A stretch of DNA of 64,000 bases from Bacteroidota bacterium (GTDB lineage Bacteria; Bacteroidota; Bacteroidia; Chitinophagales; Chitinophagaceae), in the NCBI GenBank assembly GCA_016715505.1, contig JADJZY010000013.1:1-64000 (forward strand), given 5' to 3'. The translations under genes were made by a program, and so were the position numbers. The notes under the pieces are model-generated. The model made no database searches and was not told the origin of the DNA. It saw only the letters and a program-made list of their open reading frames with translations. Positions 8,894-19,423 of the stretch are shown here, in pieces. Each line of letters starts with the position of its first letter. Position 1 is the stretch's first letter.

Positions 8894-11663
8894 TTATAAC
8901 TTGAATGCAGCTTCCACCAGTGCCTGTTGTTCAACACCATGTTGTTTGGCATAACCAGTAGCAGTAGAAGCGCTCGCTGAACGAGTGAGATAAGCCAAAT
9001 TCAATTGCTTTTCATCGATATTCATTTTTAGAAATGAAGCTGCTCCCATATTGCGGGGTTCTTCCTGCACCCATACCCATTGACAACCTTTATACTTATT
9101 GTTGTATAAATGTAAGAGTTGGGTCATAGGAAGTGGATAGATCTGTTCTAAACGCACAATAGCCACATCATTTCTTTGTTGACTTTCCTTATAATCCAAT
9201 AAATCGTAATAAACTTTACCGGAACAAAGTAAAACCCTTTTAATGGTCTTGATATCCGTGACAGCTTCATCATCGATTAATTCCTTGAATCCTCCATTCA
9301 TGAATGCCTCTTGTTTACTGTAAGCTTTCGATAATCGAAGATTAGCCTTGGGGGAGAAATTAATCATTGGTTTTCGGAATTCCAGATGGACCTGACGTCG
9401 CAAAGCATGGAAAAAATTGGCTGCTGTTGTACAATTTGTGATAAACATATTGTTTTCGGCACATAATTGTAAGAACCTTTCCATACGGGCACTGGAATGT
9501 TCCGGCCCCTGACCTTCATAACCATGCGGCAATAACAAAACAAGGCCGTTCATTTTACCCCATTTCGTTTCGGCACTACATAAAAACTGGTCAATAATGG
9601 TTTGAGCCCCGTTACAAAAATCGCCAAACTGGGCTTCCCAAATCACCAAACAATTAGGATTCGCCATGGCATAACCATATTCGAAACCCATAACGGCATA
9701 CTCGCTCAGTAAGGAATTATAAATTCTAAAGTTGGCCTGTGAAGCATCTAATTGACTCAGTCGGTTGTATTTCTGATTATTTTTTTCGTCACTAATCACA
9801 GCATGACGATGCGAAAAAGTGCCTCTTTCGACATCCTGACCGGAAATCCGAACATCATGACCTTCAAGCAACAAGGACCCATATGCCAATAATTCTCCAC
9901 TAGCCCAGTCCAATTCCTTTTTCTCTTGAAAGAGTTTGACTTTATCATCCAGCAATTTCTGTACTTTTCTTAAGGGTGTAAATCCCTCCGGTATTCTCAT
10001 CATCCCTTGAAAAACCTTATCAAATGACTCTGCACTGATCGCAGTTACAGGTGATTTCTCAAAGTCCTTTTCTTCAGAGCGGCGTAAGTTAGCCCAGGCC
10101 ACTTCCGGTTCCTGACGGGTATAAGGCAATGGTTTTTGTTTCACTTCATCCAAACGATCCTGCAAATCTTTCCAGAACACCTTTTCCATTTCCTTCGCTA
10201 AAACACCGTCCAAATCACCTCTTTGCTCCAGTTTTTGGATATATATTTCACGGGGATTCGGATGTTTATCGATGATATTGTATAAATCAGGCTGCGTAAA
10301 TTTAGGATCATCTCCTTCGTTATGGCCATGTTTACGATAACAAACCATATCTATAAACACATCCCGGTTAAATTTTTGTCTGAACTTCAGGGCCAATTCA
10401 GCGATTTTCACCACGGCTTCCGGGTCATCCCCATTCACATGAAAAACGGGCGCCTGAACCATGCTGGCAACGCTGGTACAATAATCTGCACTGCGGGCAT
10501 CATCAACATTAGTTGTAAATCCAATTTGATTATTGATCACGAAATGAATGGTACCACCTGTATAATATCCCCTTAAATCGCTCATTTGTAAAACCTCATA
10601 GACAATTCCTTGTCCGGCTACTGAAGCATCTCCATGAATTAAAATAGGTAGAATGCGGTCGAAATCACTTTGATATAAGGTATCCGCCTTAGCCCGGGCA
10701 AATCCTTGTACGAGTGGATTCACTGCTTCGAGATGGGATGGATTAGGGGTTAATTGTAAATTGATACTTTTGCCATTGAGGGTACTGACATCACTGCGAA
10801 AACCTAAATGGTATTTAACATCCCCACTTCCCATTGTAGAATCATTGGGTGCATTGCCCTCAAACTCTGTAAAAATCTGCTCATAGGTCTTTTGAAGGAT
10901 ATTGGCCAGAATATTCAGACGACCTCTATGGGCCATTCCCATCACAACTTCCTTCACTTCATGGTCAGCAGCCTCAGTAATAATAGCGTCCAATGCTGCA
11001 ATCGTACTTTCGCCACCTTCGAGCGAAAAACGCTTTTGACCGATAAATTTGGTGTGCAGGAATTTTTCAAAAATCACACCCTGATTGAGTTTTTCGAGGA
11101 TTCGTTTTTTCTTCTCTAGCGGCAATTCACTTTGCATGGTTTTTTCAAACTCCTCTCCAACCCAGTTACAGATTTCCTCATTGTTGATATAGGTATATTC
11201 TACCCCAACGCTGGAAACATACACTTTTTTGAGATAGGCAATGATATCGCGTAATTTCATGGGCCCCATTTTCATCAATTGAGAAGCCTGAAAGACGGTA
11301 TCCAAATCACTTTCCAACAATCCAAAATCCGACAAATCCAGCATAGCCTTGCGATCTTTTCTGGGGCGGATTGGATTGGTATTACTCAACAAATGACCTC
11401 TTTTACGATAAGCCTTGATGAGCTGATAAACAGCTAACTCCTTTTTTTAATTGTTCCTGCGACAATGGCATCGCTGAATCCTGACCTGTTGTTTGAGTAA
11501 TGGCAGCAGCATGTCCGTTCTTCCCATGGGTCATAGCGAAATCAAACCCTTCAAAAAACTTTTTCCATTCGGTATCCACCGATGTGGGATCATTTACAAA
11601 ATCCTTATATACTTCTTCAATATAGGCAGGGTGTGAATGTGTTACAAATGAAAAATCCTTCAT
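8894..11663 (-). CDS. sucA: 2-oxoglutarate dehydrogenase E1, interrupted by one frameshift
   Basis: Thiamine-diphosphate-dependent E1 subunit that decarboxylates 2-oxoglutarate in the TCA cycle. The N-terminal 86 codons (from 11663) contain the E1 start region with HPAYIEEVY and DPTSVDTEWKKFFEGF. The rest (832 codons) has the catalytic parts EGGEST, GMAHRGRLN, NNQIGFTT, GDDPEAV, HGHNEGDDP and the C-terminal PRNMGAA. The frames join near 11442-11448 in a run of seven A (minus strand): removing one base gives LKKELAVYQLIKAYRKRGH, exactly the expected linker. This is a homopolymer error signature. Total about 920 residues, normal for SucA. The E2 gene sucB is not adjacent. Confidence 0.95.
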
Positions 11664-11786
11664 GCTCCTCTGTTTAATGGGTATTTATCTGAAAATCAGG
11701 TTCGCGAAATTAAATCATTATCCCGCAAGGAAGCAGGGCAATGAAAAGTTTTTTTAAAAAGATTTCCTGAATTGGCTATTGGACCA

Positions 11787-12383
11787 TTAATGCAGATCTG
11801 CCGCAATCAAACGTAAAAATTCTGAACGGGTCTTCTCTTTTTCAAATTCGCCTTTAAAGGCAGAAGTTGTAGTCGATGAATTTTGTTTCTGCACCCCGCG
11901 CATCATCATACAAAGATGTTTGGCTTCGATGACGACTGCTACCCCCAATGGATTTAAAGCTTCATGCACGGCATCCAATATTTGATGGGTCATTCGTTCC
12001 TGAACCTGCAATCGACGGGCAAAACAGTCCACCACCCGGGCTAATTTACTCAAGCCGGTGATATAACCGTTAGGAATATAGGCGATATGGGCTTTACCGA
12101 AAAATGGCAACATGTGATGTTCGCACATAGAGTATAATTCGATATCCTTTACAATCACCATTTCGGAGTAGCTTTCTTTAAATTTGGCTGAATTGATGAT
12201 ATCAACCGCATTCATTTTATAGCCTTGGGTTAAAAACATATTGGCCTTAGCTACCCGCGAAGGCGTTTTTTCCAAACCTTCCCGTGTCACATCTTCCCCA
12301 ATGGCCGTCAGGATTCCCTGATAATAATCGGCTAAATTCTCCAGGGTATTTTCGTTATAAATTTCCGCCTTCTTGTAATGCAT
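11787..12383 (-). CDS. folE: GTP cyclohydrolase I
   Basis: Converts GTP to 7,8-dihydroneopterin triphosphate, the first step of folate and of 7-deazaguanine synthesis. The 198-residue protein has the zinc-binding CEHHMLPF motif, GYITGLSKLARVVD, the ARRLQVQERMT segment and a C-terminal CMMMRGV. It lies 17 nt downstream of a QueD/PTPS gene on the same strand, so the pair probably feeds queuosine-type tRNA modification and/or pterin synthesis; folP and folA elsewhere in the window show that folate is also made. Confidence 0.95.
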   Translation of the reverse strand: MHYKKAEIYNENTLENLADYYQGILTAIGEDVTREGLEKTPSRVAKANMFLTQGYKMNAVDIINSAKFKESYSEMVIVKDIELYSMCEHHMLPFFGKAHIAYIPNGYITGLSKLARVVDCFARRLQVQERMTHQILDAVHEALNPLGVAVVIEAKHLCMMMRGVQKQNSSTTTSAFKGEFEKEKTRSEFLRLIAADLH

Positions 12384-12400
12384 GTTTCTTATAAATAGAA

Positions 12401-12810
12401 TTAACCAAAGTATTCAACGTAAATACTTCTGGTTTCAATGAGTTTTACACAATGTAAGGCCACGCCCATCTTTTCGATATCCGGTTGTAATTCGTTCCAG
12501 ATACCAATGGCCAAATTTTCGGCGGATGTAAATTTTCCTTTCAGAAATTCCACATCGATATTGAGATTTTTGTGATCTACCTCTTCAACGATTTTTAATT
12601 TAATCAAATCACCCAAGGTTTTTGCATTCACCACAAATCCTGTATCAGGATGGGGATCACCTTTAACGGTGACATGTAATTCATAATTGTGGCCATGAAA
12701 ATGCTCATTGGAACATTTACCAAATACTTCTTTGTTTTTTCAACGGTCCAGTTTTCATTCCACAATTTATGGGCAGCGTTAAAATGTTCCACCCGGGTCA
12801 CAAATATCAT
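12401..12810 (-). CDS. queD: 6-carboxytetrahydropterin synthase (QueD/PTPS family), frameshifted
   Basis: Uses dihydroneopterin triphosphate, the FolE product, to form 6-carboxytetrahydropterin in the queuosine pathway, or pyruvoyltetrahydropterin in related enzymes. The start reads VEHFNAAHKLWN, with the first zinc ligand His. The frame then breaks in a poly-A run near 12735-12742; in the next frame the sequence is NKEVFGKCSNEHFHGHNYE, which has the catalytic Cys region and the HxH zinc ligands, continuing into NAKTLGDLIKLKIVEEVDH. Restored length is about 136 residues, normal for the family. The zinc and Cys motifs lie entirely in the shifted frame, so neither separate ORF would work alone. 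This argues for a sequence error. Confidence 0.9.
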
Positions 12811-12826
12811 CCTCGTTTGTTTGCGG

Positions 12827-12834
12827 CAAAATTA
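12827..12834 (-). promoter_or_regulatory. -7 promoter element of queD-folE
   Basis: TAATTTTG on the minus strand matches TAnnTTTG exactly and ends 17 nt before the queD ATG at 12810. Confidence 0.4.
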
Positions 12835-13006
12835 AATCAATTTCAAGGGAATTCGTTCAATTCTTCTTTTGATACCTTATAGGATAATTCCCATTTGATT
12901 CACCCTATCGGTTTTGCGGCTGCCGATTTCATCCAATTTCTTATTTCTTCTTGCAGGAATTTGAAATCTTAGTCAGAATTCAAACTGAATTGTTCAACTT
13001 TGCAAC

Positions 13007-13645
13007 GTGAAAATTGTTTTAGTATGTGCAACACAGGCCGAAATGCAAGCGCTTCAGGTCCAGACATGGCAAAGCCGTCATGAAATCCAAACGGCCTTGA
13101 GCGGAATAGGCGTTTTATCTGCCTCCAATTACATCGCCGAATTGTGCCGGCAAAAACCCGATTTAATCATTCAGGCGGGTATAGGTGGATATACGGGCGA
13201 ACAATTATCACCCGGTGAAGTTTGTATCATAGAAGCCGACCGTTTAGGAGATTTAGGTGCTGAGGATCAGGATAACTTTCTCGATACCTATGACTTGCAA
13301 TTGGAGGATGTAAATAATTTCCCTTATGAAGGCGCTTATCTCAAGAACCCCTATTTAAATACCGGAACGTTTCCATTTCCACTGCGCAAGGCGTATACGG
13401 TAAATACTTGCAGCGGTTCTGAAAAAACCGTTCAACGCCGATTCAAACAATTTCCCGAACATATAGAAAGTATGGAAGGTGCGGCCTTACATTTTATTTG
13501 TTTAAAAAATCAGATTCCCTTTATTCAATTCCGGGCCATTTCCAATCGCGTTGAAATACGGAACAGGGATTCCTGGAAAGTTCAGGAAGCGCTCACTGCA
13601 CTCCATTTGGCTGTTCAGAATTTTGTATTAAAATTACCATCATGA
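13007..13645 (+). CDS. mqnB: Futalosine hydrolase
   Basis: Hydrolyses futalosine to dehypoxanthine futalosine and hypoxanthine in the alternative menaquinone pathway. The 212-residue protein has the nucleoside-phosphorylase/MTAN fold signatures: LSGIGVLSASNYIAEL, IQAGIGGYTG and MEGAALHFICL, with the MqnB-type VNTCSGSEKTVQRR and FRAISNRVE segments. The start is GTG 13007, five nt after a near-consensus -7 element (CAACTTTG). Its end overlaps mqnD by 4 nt, and the partner gene strongly supports MqnB over a methylthioadenosine nucleosidase. Confidence 0.92.
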   Translation: MKIVLVCATQAEMQALQVQTWQSRHEIQTALSGIGVLSASNYIAELCRQKPDLIIQAGIGGYTGEQLSPGEVCIIEADRLGDLGAEDQDNFLDTYDLQLEDVNNFPYEGAYLKNPYLNTGTFPFPLRKAYTVNTCSGSEKTVQRRFKQFPEHIESMEGAALHFICLKNQIPFIQFRAISNRVEIRNRDSWKVQEALTALHLAVQNFVLKLPS

Positions 13646-14454
13646 CTTTGCGAATTGCCATTTCTCCCTGCCCGAACGATACTTTCATTTTTGAGCATCT
13701 TTATTTGCATCCTCAATTGGGGGAACATACTTTGAACTTTGAATTTGAAGATATCGAAACCTTAAATTTTAAAGCACAACATCAGGAAGCAGATATTGTG
13801 AAAATAAGTTATGCGCAGTATTTTGATATCGCCGATCATTACCAATTGCTCGAAAGTGGCAGCGCACTGGGATTTGGCGTAGGTCCGCTTTTAGTTACAC
13901 GAATTCCCGAAGCAAACATTCCGCTGCAAGATCTGAAAGTAGCCATACCCGGTATTCATACTACAGCCCACTTTTTACTTCGTTTTGCATTTCCTGAAAT
14001 CATGCATAAAATGGCGATGCCCTTTCATCAGATTGAAGATGCTGTTTTAAATGGTAGCTGCGATGCCGGTCTGCTGATTCATGAAAATCGTTTTACTTAC
14101 GCACAGAAAGGACTTCATTTAATCAAGGATTTGGGCCAATATTGGGAAGAGAAAACCCATCTTCCAATTCCACTCGGTGGTATTGCCATCAAACGTTCGT
14201 TGCCCGATGAACTTAAAATACAAGTTGAATCAGCCATACGAAATAGCATAGAGAAGGCTCATTTGCGTAGCGAACCCATCACCCCATTTATTGCATCTCA
14301 TGCTCAGGAAATGGATCACGAGGTGATGAAACAACATATTCAATTGTATGTCAACGATTATTCCTTGCAGATTGGAGAAAAAGGAAAAGCAGGAATTCTC
14401 GCCATGCAAAAAATATTGGCGCCTCATTTTAAACAATCCATTTTTATCCACTAA
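13642..14454 (+). CDS. mqnD: 1,4-dihydroxy-6-naphthoate synthase
   Basis: Converts cyclic dehypoxanthine futalosine to 1,4-dihydroxy-6-naphthoate, a late step in futalosine-dependent menaquinone synthesis. The 270-residue protein begins with the family signature ISPCPNDTFIFEHL, then VKISYAQYF, LLESGSALGFGVGPLLV and LGGIAIKRS, the pattern of the MqnA/MqnD periplasmic-binding-protein-like fold. Its ATG overlaps the mqnB stop (ATGA), so the two are translationally coupled. Confidence 0.95.
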   Translation: MTLRIAISPCPNDTFIFEHLYLHPQLGEHTLNFEFEDIETLNFKAQHQEADIVKISYAQYFDIADHYQLLESGSALGFGVGPLLVTRIPEANIPLQDLKVAIPGIHTTAHFLLRFAFPEIMHKMAMPFHQIEDAVLNGSCDAGLLIHENRFTYAQKGLHLIKDLGQYWEEKTHLPIPLGGIAIKRSLPDELKIQVESAIRNSIEKAHLRSEPITPFIASHAQEMDHEVMKQHIQLYVNDYSLQIGEKGKAGILAMQKILAPHFKQSIFIH

Positions 14455-14463
14455 GACTCAGCC

Positions 14464-14904
14464 ATGCAATCTTATTTCGACTATTTTGACCATTTGACAA
14501 CTGCTCAGCTTTACCAGATTTTACAAGCAAGAATCGATGTATTTGTGGTTGAACAAAATTGCCCTTACCCTGAATGTGATGACAAGGATCAGCTATCCGG
14601 CCATTTACGATTGATGGATGGACATCGTTTAGCTGCATATTGCCGTATTTTACCACCCGGTGTTTCCTATCCTGATTATTGTTCCATAGGCCGCGTTTTA
14701 ACTACCGCTCCCTATCGGGCCAAAGGGATTGGCTTACAATTGATGCAGGAAGCTATCGTGATATGCGAAAAAACCTATGAATGCCCCATCAAAATCAGCG
14801 CTCAGGCTTATTTGGAAAAATTTTATCAGGAATTGGGATTTCATACTATTTCTGAACCTTATCTCGAAGATGATATCCCCCACATCGCCATGCTCAGAAA
14901 TTAA
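14464..14904 (+). CDS. elaA: ElaA-like GNAT acetyltransferase
   Basis: A 146-residue member of the GNAT family close to ElaA. It starts with FDHLTTAQLYQILQARIDVFVVEQNCPY, a form typical of ElaA; the acetyl-CoA binding region is IGRVLTTAPYRAKGIGLQLM, followed by the FYQELGF motif near the C-terminus. The substrate is unknown. It begins 9 nt after mqnD and probably shares its transcript, although no role in menaquinone synthesis is implied. Confidence 0.88.
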   Translation: MQSYFDYFDHLTTAQLYQILQARIDVFVVEQNCPYPECDDKDQLSGHLRLMDGHRLAAYCRILPPGVSYPDYCSIGRVLTTAPYRAKGIGLQLMQEAIVICEKTYECPIKISAQAYLEKFYQELGFHTISEPYLEDDIPHIAMLRN

Positions 14905-14915
14905 AAGCTACTGAA

Positions 14916-16244
14916 CTATTGAATGATCACTTTTTGAACGCCTAGTCCATCTTTACTTTGAACTTGTAAATAATAAATGCCTGCTTTCATGAAAGAAACC
15001 GGAATCTTCATTTCTTTTTGAAAAAAAGGATTCCAGTTTACTTGTGAAAATTGTATGGCCCCTTGCGCATTCGTCAATTGGATGTTCAGCATTCCGGTAT
15101 GATATGGTGCAAATCGGATTATGAGATAATCGCTGCTGGGGTTTGGATAAACTGCCCATGATTGATCCGTCGTTTGAATATCCAGGTTATTGGGGGCAGC
15201 ATCCATACAGGAAGGAGAACTATATCCTATTTTTTCTTCAGTTACACAATTGCCACACAAAAGCCCTTTAAAAAAACAAGTGAATTTTGACGGAATATAA
15301 ACAACCGGCTCCAATGACGGATATACACAATGCATACCATCTGCATCAAAATTATTCACTGAGCAATGGCCGATATTTTTCATTCTGCGTTGTATCGCTT
15401 TTGGCCCATAAACGAAAGGATAAGGATTGGAAACACTGTTACAACCTAAAAACGCGCCTGTATCCAATGGTACTACATTGTCCAATAAGCCGTGAATAGA
15501 CAATACAGGAATTTGTTCGTTGGCATCCATCGCATTGGTATCCAATATGCCGCCACACCAATTAAAAATGCCGCTTAATTGATAATTGGCATACAGGTTA
15601 TTACTAACAGAATCAATCGGACCTAAATCCGCATAAGCGGCCGGAAACACGAGGTCAGCCTCCTGTTGTTGCATAAATGCACAGTGCATAGCGGTAAAGG
15701 CTCCGGCACTTTGTCCCATCAAAAAAAAGCGATCGGTATCTATGCCGTAATTGCCTGCATGAAAAGCCAAATATCTTAGACAGGCTTTCACGTCCTGTAA
15801 TGAACGATATGCGGCATATCGAAATCCGTTGATATTTCCACCACAGGGCAGGCCTGTTCCAATATAATCCCATCCCAGGCGGTATTGAACAGTTACTGCA
15901 ACATAACCCCGACGCGCCAGTTGCAAAGCATATGCTGTAAAATCAGACTTGGAACCACTGTAATAACTACCCCCATGAATAATCAGTACCAGAGGCCTTT
16001 TGCTCAATGGGTCAACAGATAAATTTGGATAGTGAATATCCAGTTTTAAGTCCTGATTGATGCCCTGATAATCATTATTATTTCCGTAAACAAGATCGTA
16101 AGTGCTAACAATTGCTAAAGGGCTGTAAAAATCATTTTCCGCAAAACGCCCGGGAATACAATAATTAATGGATTGAGCTTGTGAACCCAAAAATGAAAAA
16201 AGAAAAGAAAACATACAGAGTATGCGGCTCAATTTTCTGCACAT
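14916..16244 (-). CDS. Secreted alpha/beta hydrolase with T9SS sorting domain
   Basis: A 442-residue esterase/lipase-like protein. An N-terminal signal peptide (about residues 1-24) is followed by an alpha/beta hydrolase domain with the oxyanion motif HGG (90-92) and nucleophile motif GQSAG (177-181, Ser179). The C-terminal 80 residues form a T9SS type A sorting domain, with YPNPSSDYLII, an internal NAQG segment and a closing KAGIYYLQV. It should therefore cross the outer membrane by T9SS. The active-site layout resembles carboxylesterases of the BD-FAE/Axe type; the substrate cannot be read from the sequence. It is convergent with elaA. Confidence 0.85.
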   Translation of the reverse strand: MCRKLSRILCMFSFLFSFLGSQAQSINYCIPGRFAENDFYSPLAIVSTYDLVYGNNNDYQGINQDLKLDIHYPNLSVDPLSKRPLVLIIHGGSYYSGSKSDFTAYALQLARRGYVAVTVQYRLGWDYIGTGLPCGGNINGFRYAAYRSLQDVKACLRYLAFHAGNYGIDTDRFFLMGQSAGAFTAMHCAFMQQQEADLVFPAAYADLGPIDSVSNNLYANYQLSGIFNWCGGILDTNAMDANEQIPVLSIHGLLDNVVPLDTGAFLGCNSVSNPYPFVYGPKAIQRRMKNIGHCSVNNFDADGMHCVYPSLEPVVYIPSKFTCFFKGLLCGNCVTEEKIGYSSPSCMDAAPNNLDIQTTDQSWAVYPNPSSDYLIIRFAPYHTGMLNIQLTNAQGAIQFSQVNWNPFFQKEMKIPVSFMKAGIYYLQVQSKDGLGVQKVIIQ

Positions 16245-16286
16245 AACAAAGCAATGTTACACCATTCAGGGCTTAATACAAGCAAT

Positions 16287-17354
16287 TTATTGTTTGAAAA
16301 TTCGACTGCTGCTGACTCGACCAGATTGTAGTTGACGCATTTGAACAAAATACATCCCTTGTGTGAGAGCTGACATTGGAATAGTTTGATGAACAGGATA
16401 TGCTGCCAGTTTTTGTTTAAACACCTGTTTACCGTTGATATCCAGCAAACTTAGTTGTACCGGCTCCTGACTATTGTTTTGAATTTGCAATTGATCATCC
16501 ACAACAGAAGGATATACCTGAAGAGGATTTTCTGAATCAATTGAGCTCACAGCACTTGGTCCTGTTGTTCCACTTTTTAAACTATTCGCTTTCAAAAATA
16601 CAAAGGTGTTAAAAATCCCATCTGATACATCCGAAACAGCCAGTTTTAAATGATAAGTTTGACCTGGGGTAACCGGATGAGTCGCAATTAAAGGAGTGGT
16701 AAAACCATCTACCGTGGTTATTGCCCCTGTATTGCTAACATATAAATTTTGATAGCTACTACAATTTCCATTGCTTCCATCATTGATCGAGTTGATACTC
16801 ACCGGAATCGTTGTACCCGGAATAATAGCCATATTGTGAAGGCCTGTGATACCCGAACCTGAAACGAAAAATGCGAAAATATCATTGAAACTGGTACAGT
16901 TATAATCGGGATATTCTTCTGAACCAAAAACATACTCAAATTCGATGTAGTTCCCCGCAGGTTGCAAATCAAATTCCAACACACAGGCATCGTAGGTTGG
17001 ACTGGTTACAAGCGTATTTAAATCCGCATCTCCAGCTGTATTGGCCATATAACTTGAAAAATCCAGATAACCGCCATCAATGCCAAACAATCCCAAGGAA
17101 GTATCTGTAGCTACTGCACCTGTACCCAATACAATGCCATTTGAGATTCCTAAATTCGAAGTGCCCGAAAACAGTCCGTTGGAAAGTGTATCGCAAGTTA
17201 AAACCGGATTACTAATGGTAATGCCTGCAGTGCCCGAGCTTGCCACTAAAGTATTTACCAAGTCGATGGCTGTTTGTTGATTTTGAACGGTCAGCTGAGC
17301 CCAAGTCAAAGCAGGCATGCCGGCGAAAAATAAAATGCTTAAAATTTTTTTCAT
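16287..17354 (-). CDS. Choice-of-anchor L domain protein with T9SS sorting domain
   Basis: Secreted surface protein of about 355 residues. The signal peptide starts at MKKILSILFF (ATG 17354); the ORF extends further upstream, but that part is not signal-like. The main part matches the choice-of-anchor L domain: GISNGIVLGTG, FEYVFGSEEYPDY, FNDIFAFFVSG and LKLAVSDVSDGIFNTFVFL. A T9SS type A domain follows (QVYPSVVDDQL... to QGMYFVQM). Such domains are widespread in Bacteroidota surface and adhesin proteins; the ligand is unknown. Same strand as the hydrolase downstream, with a 42-nt gap. Confidence 0.85.
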   Translation of the reverse strand: MKKILSILFFAGMPALTWAQLTVQNQQTAIDLVNTLVASSGTAGITISNPVLTCDTLSNGLFSGTSNLGISNGIVLGTGAVATDTSLGLFGIDGGYLDFSSYMANTAGDADLNTLVTSPTYDACVLEFDLQPAGNYIEFEYVFGSEEYPDYNCTSFNDIFAFFVSGSGITGLHNMAIIPGTTIPVSINSINDGSNGNCSSYQNLYVSNTGAITTVDGFTTPLIATHPVTPGQTYHLKLAVSDVSDGIFNTFVFLKANSLKSGTTGPSAVSSIDSENPLQVYPSVVDDQLQIQNNSQEPVQLSLLDINGKQVFKQKLAAYPVHQTIPMSALTQGMYFVQMRQLQSGRVSSSRIFKQ

Positions 17355-17604
17355 GATGTATATGATATGTATTGTAATCAAAAAGGAATTGAAGATAAAA
17401 CAGATATTTACCAATACAGAATCGATTGCTGTAAGTCAATCAATTGCTTGAATAGTATAGCTTTTTATCCATATAAAATCAAAGTCAAGGTACACCAAGT
17501 TTTTTGTCTGCACAAAATTTTTTCACTCCAAGAATCGGGACTGTATTGCTGGATTCATTTTTGTTCGCATTGAGTATTCCAAAACAATGCCCTAACTTGC
17601 AGCC

Positions 17605-18737
17605 ATGCGAATTGGGTTTGACGCTAAACGGATTTACCACAATAGTTCGGGCCTGGGTAATTATGGCCGGAATTTATTAAACGGCCTCCTTCAGTATTAC
17701 CCGGATTTTCAATACCATTTATACAATCCGAAACCCGGAAATCTATTTCAAACAACATCGAAGAATGTACATGAAATTCAACCCCAATCTTTTTTATATA
17801 AATGCTTTCCCTCGCTTTGGCGAAGCCGGGGACTCAGCGCTCAACTCCCTGCTGAGGTTGATCTTTACCATGGCCTGAGTAATGAATTGCCTTTTGGCAT
17901 ACATCGCTCTGCTCTGGCCTCTGTTGTAAGTATTCATGATTTGATTTTTGAAAAATTCCCCGAATATTATACCGCTACCGACCGAAGAATTTATCGAAAA
18001 AAATTTAGCTATTCCAGTCATGCCGCCAAATTGGTATTGGCCTGTAGCGAATTAACTAAAAGGGACCTGATCCATCATTATCAAATCCCGGCCGAAAAAT
18101 CAAAGTGCATTATCAATCCTGTTCACCTCGTTTCTATCAAGCCCTCCATCAGGATGAACTGGCATCCATTCGCAAAACCTTTTCCCTGCCTGATGCTTAT
18201 GTGCTTTATGTTGGCAGTATCATTGAACGTAAAAATCTTCTTTCTCTGGTTCAGGCTTTTAGTCAATGGCCGTCAAACGATCTTCAGCTTTTGGTTGTAG
18301 GTCAGGGTTCTGTATATCGTCAGCAAGTTGAAAATTTTATCCGGCAATCCGGTCTTGAACATCGAATCATTTTTATGAATGATCATTTTCCTTACCTGCA
18401 ACTGGATGCTGTCCTGCCTGCCCTGTATCAAATGGCGTCGTGTTTTGTCTATCCCTCCTTTTATGAAGGCTTTGGCATTCCGTTGCTCGAAGCGCATGCC
18501 AGCAACTGTCCGGTCATCACCAGCGGAAACTTAAGTAGTATGTCTGAAATTTCAGGAGATGCCGCGGCTTATATCCAACCCAGTGAGCCCGATTCAATTT
18601 TACATGCTTTGCAAAGCGTATTAAAAGATAAAGGACTCTCTCATCAAATGCGGGAAAAGGGTAAAATCCGGGCCGAACGTTTCAACTTAAAATCCTCGAC
18701 TGATCAGTTAATTCAATATTATCTAGATTTGATTTAA
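17605..18737 (+). CDS. Family 4-type glycosyltransferase, interrupted by one frameshift
   Basis: Two-domain (GT-B fold) glycosyltransferase that moves a sugar from a nucleotide donor to an unknown acceptor, probably a surface polysaccharide. The N-terminal half begins MRIGFDAKRIYHNSSGLGNY. The C-terminal half has the donor-site motif YEGFGIPLLEAHA and SLSSMSEISG-like residues. The frame is lost at about 18095-18105 (AAATCAAAG region); the next frame continues YQSCSPRFYQALH, as the conserved protein requires. Total about 378 residues, normal for the family. The TAACTTG sequence 6 nt before the ATG is a weak -7 match. Confidence 0.88.
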
Positions 18738-18739
18738 AC

Positions 18740-19319
18740 ATGCGCCCTCCCGATTTTGAACATGAAATTTACAATAGCCTGAATGCCCTCCGACAATCAG
18801 GTCTGCTCTTCATCCCGGCATTTCCTCATGGGGCGTAAGTTGTGATGCGTTCAATCCGGAAGCTGTTGCTAAATTCATGGGAATCGATCATCCATTCATC
18901 GATCGTTCGGTAAGGGTTTTGATGAATCATCCCAAACAAGTCCTGAAACATATTCCCAATCCTCCGCCAGATTTAACCGATATCCTGAATGTGCTTGGCC
19001 TATCTCCTATCATACTGTTTCCGGAGGTAGTAGGATTACCCGATGAGGTGCGAAGCGAGGAGGGCAACATTGCGATTTGCCTCATTTCAAATTCGTTTTG
19101 TAAATCCATCATTCAACGACTCAAATCTCCCTCCTTTACCGTGCCGTGCATCAAATAACCCACATCCCTCAAGAAGCAAATGAATTGGAATATTCGTTTT
19201 TGTCCAAAATCGACTATCAGGTTCATTGGCCGAATTGGGTTCCAGATAAAATTTCGGGCGTTTATCGACTGTCCAATCAAGGACAACTCGAACCCATTGA
19301 AGGGACCATTTCAGGATAA
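18740..19319 (+). pseudogene. YrdC/Sua5/TsaC-like gene with multiple frameshifts
   Basis: No single frame is open, but three segments in different frames together resemble the YrdC/Sua5 family that makes threonylcarbamoyl-AMP for tRNA t6A. They are: start EIYNSLNALRQSGLL; then WGVSCDAFNPEAVAKF (compare the family WGIGCDATNPEAV); then ILFPEVVGLPDEVRSEEGNI and FCKSIIQRLKSP; and finally DKISGVYRLSNQGQLEPI, a normal family ending. Frame changes are near 18815 and 19130-19160. Even after repair the substrate motif PTDT reads PGIS and the KxR motif is not evident, so it may be a diverged paralogue rather than the essential tsaC. It starts 2 nt after the glycosyltransferase stop. Confidence 0.55.
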
Positions 19320-19398
19320 TTCAAACATCTTCGTGTCATCAATCTTTTGGTTTTGGTCAATACTTGATGTGCATTCAGAATAATTCTTTAAAATCACT

Positions 19399-19406
19399 TA
19401 GGTTTG
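19399..19406 (+). promoter_or_regulatory. -7 promoter element of the TPR protein gene
   Basis: TAGGTTTG matches TAnnTTTG and ends 18 nt before the ATG at 19424. Confidence 0.4.
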
Positions 19407-19423
19407 CAACCTAATTTTAAATC

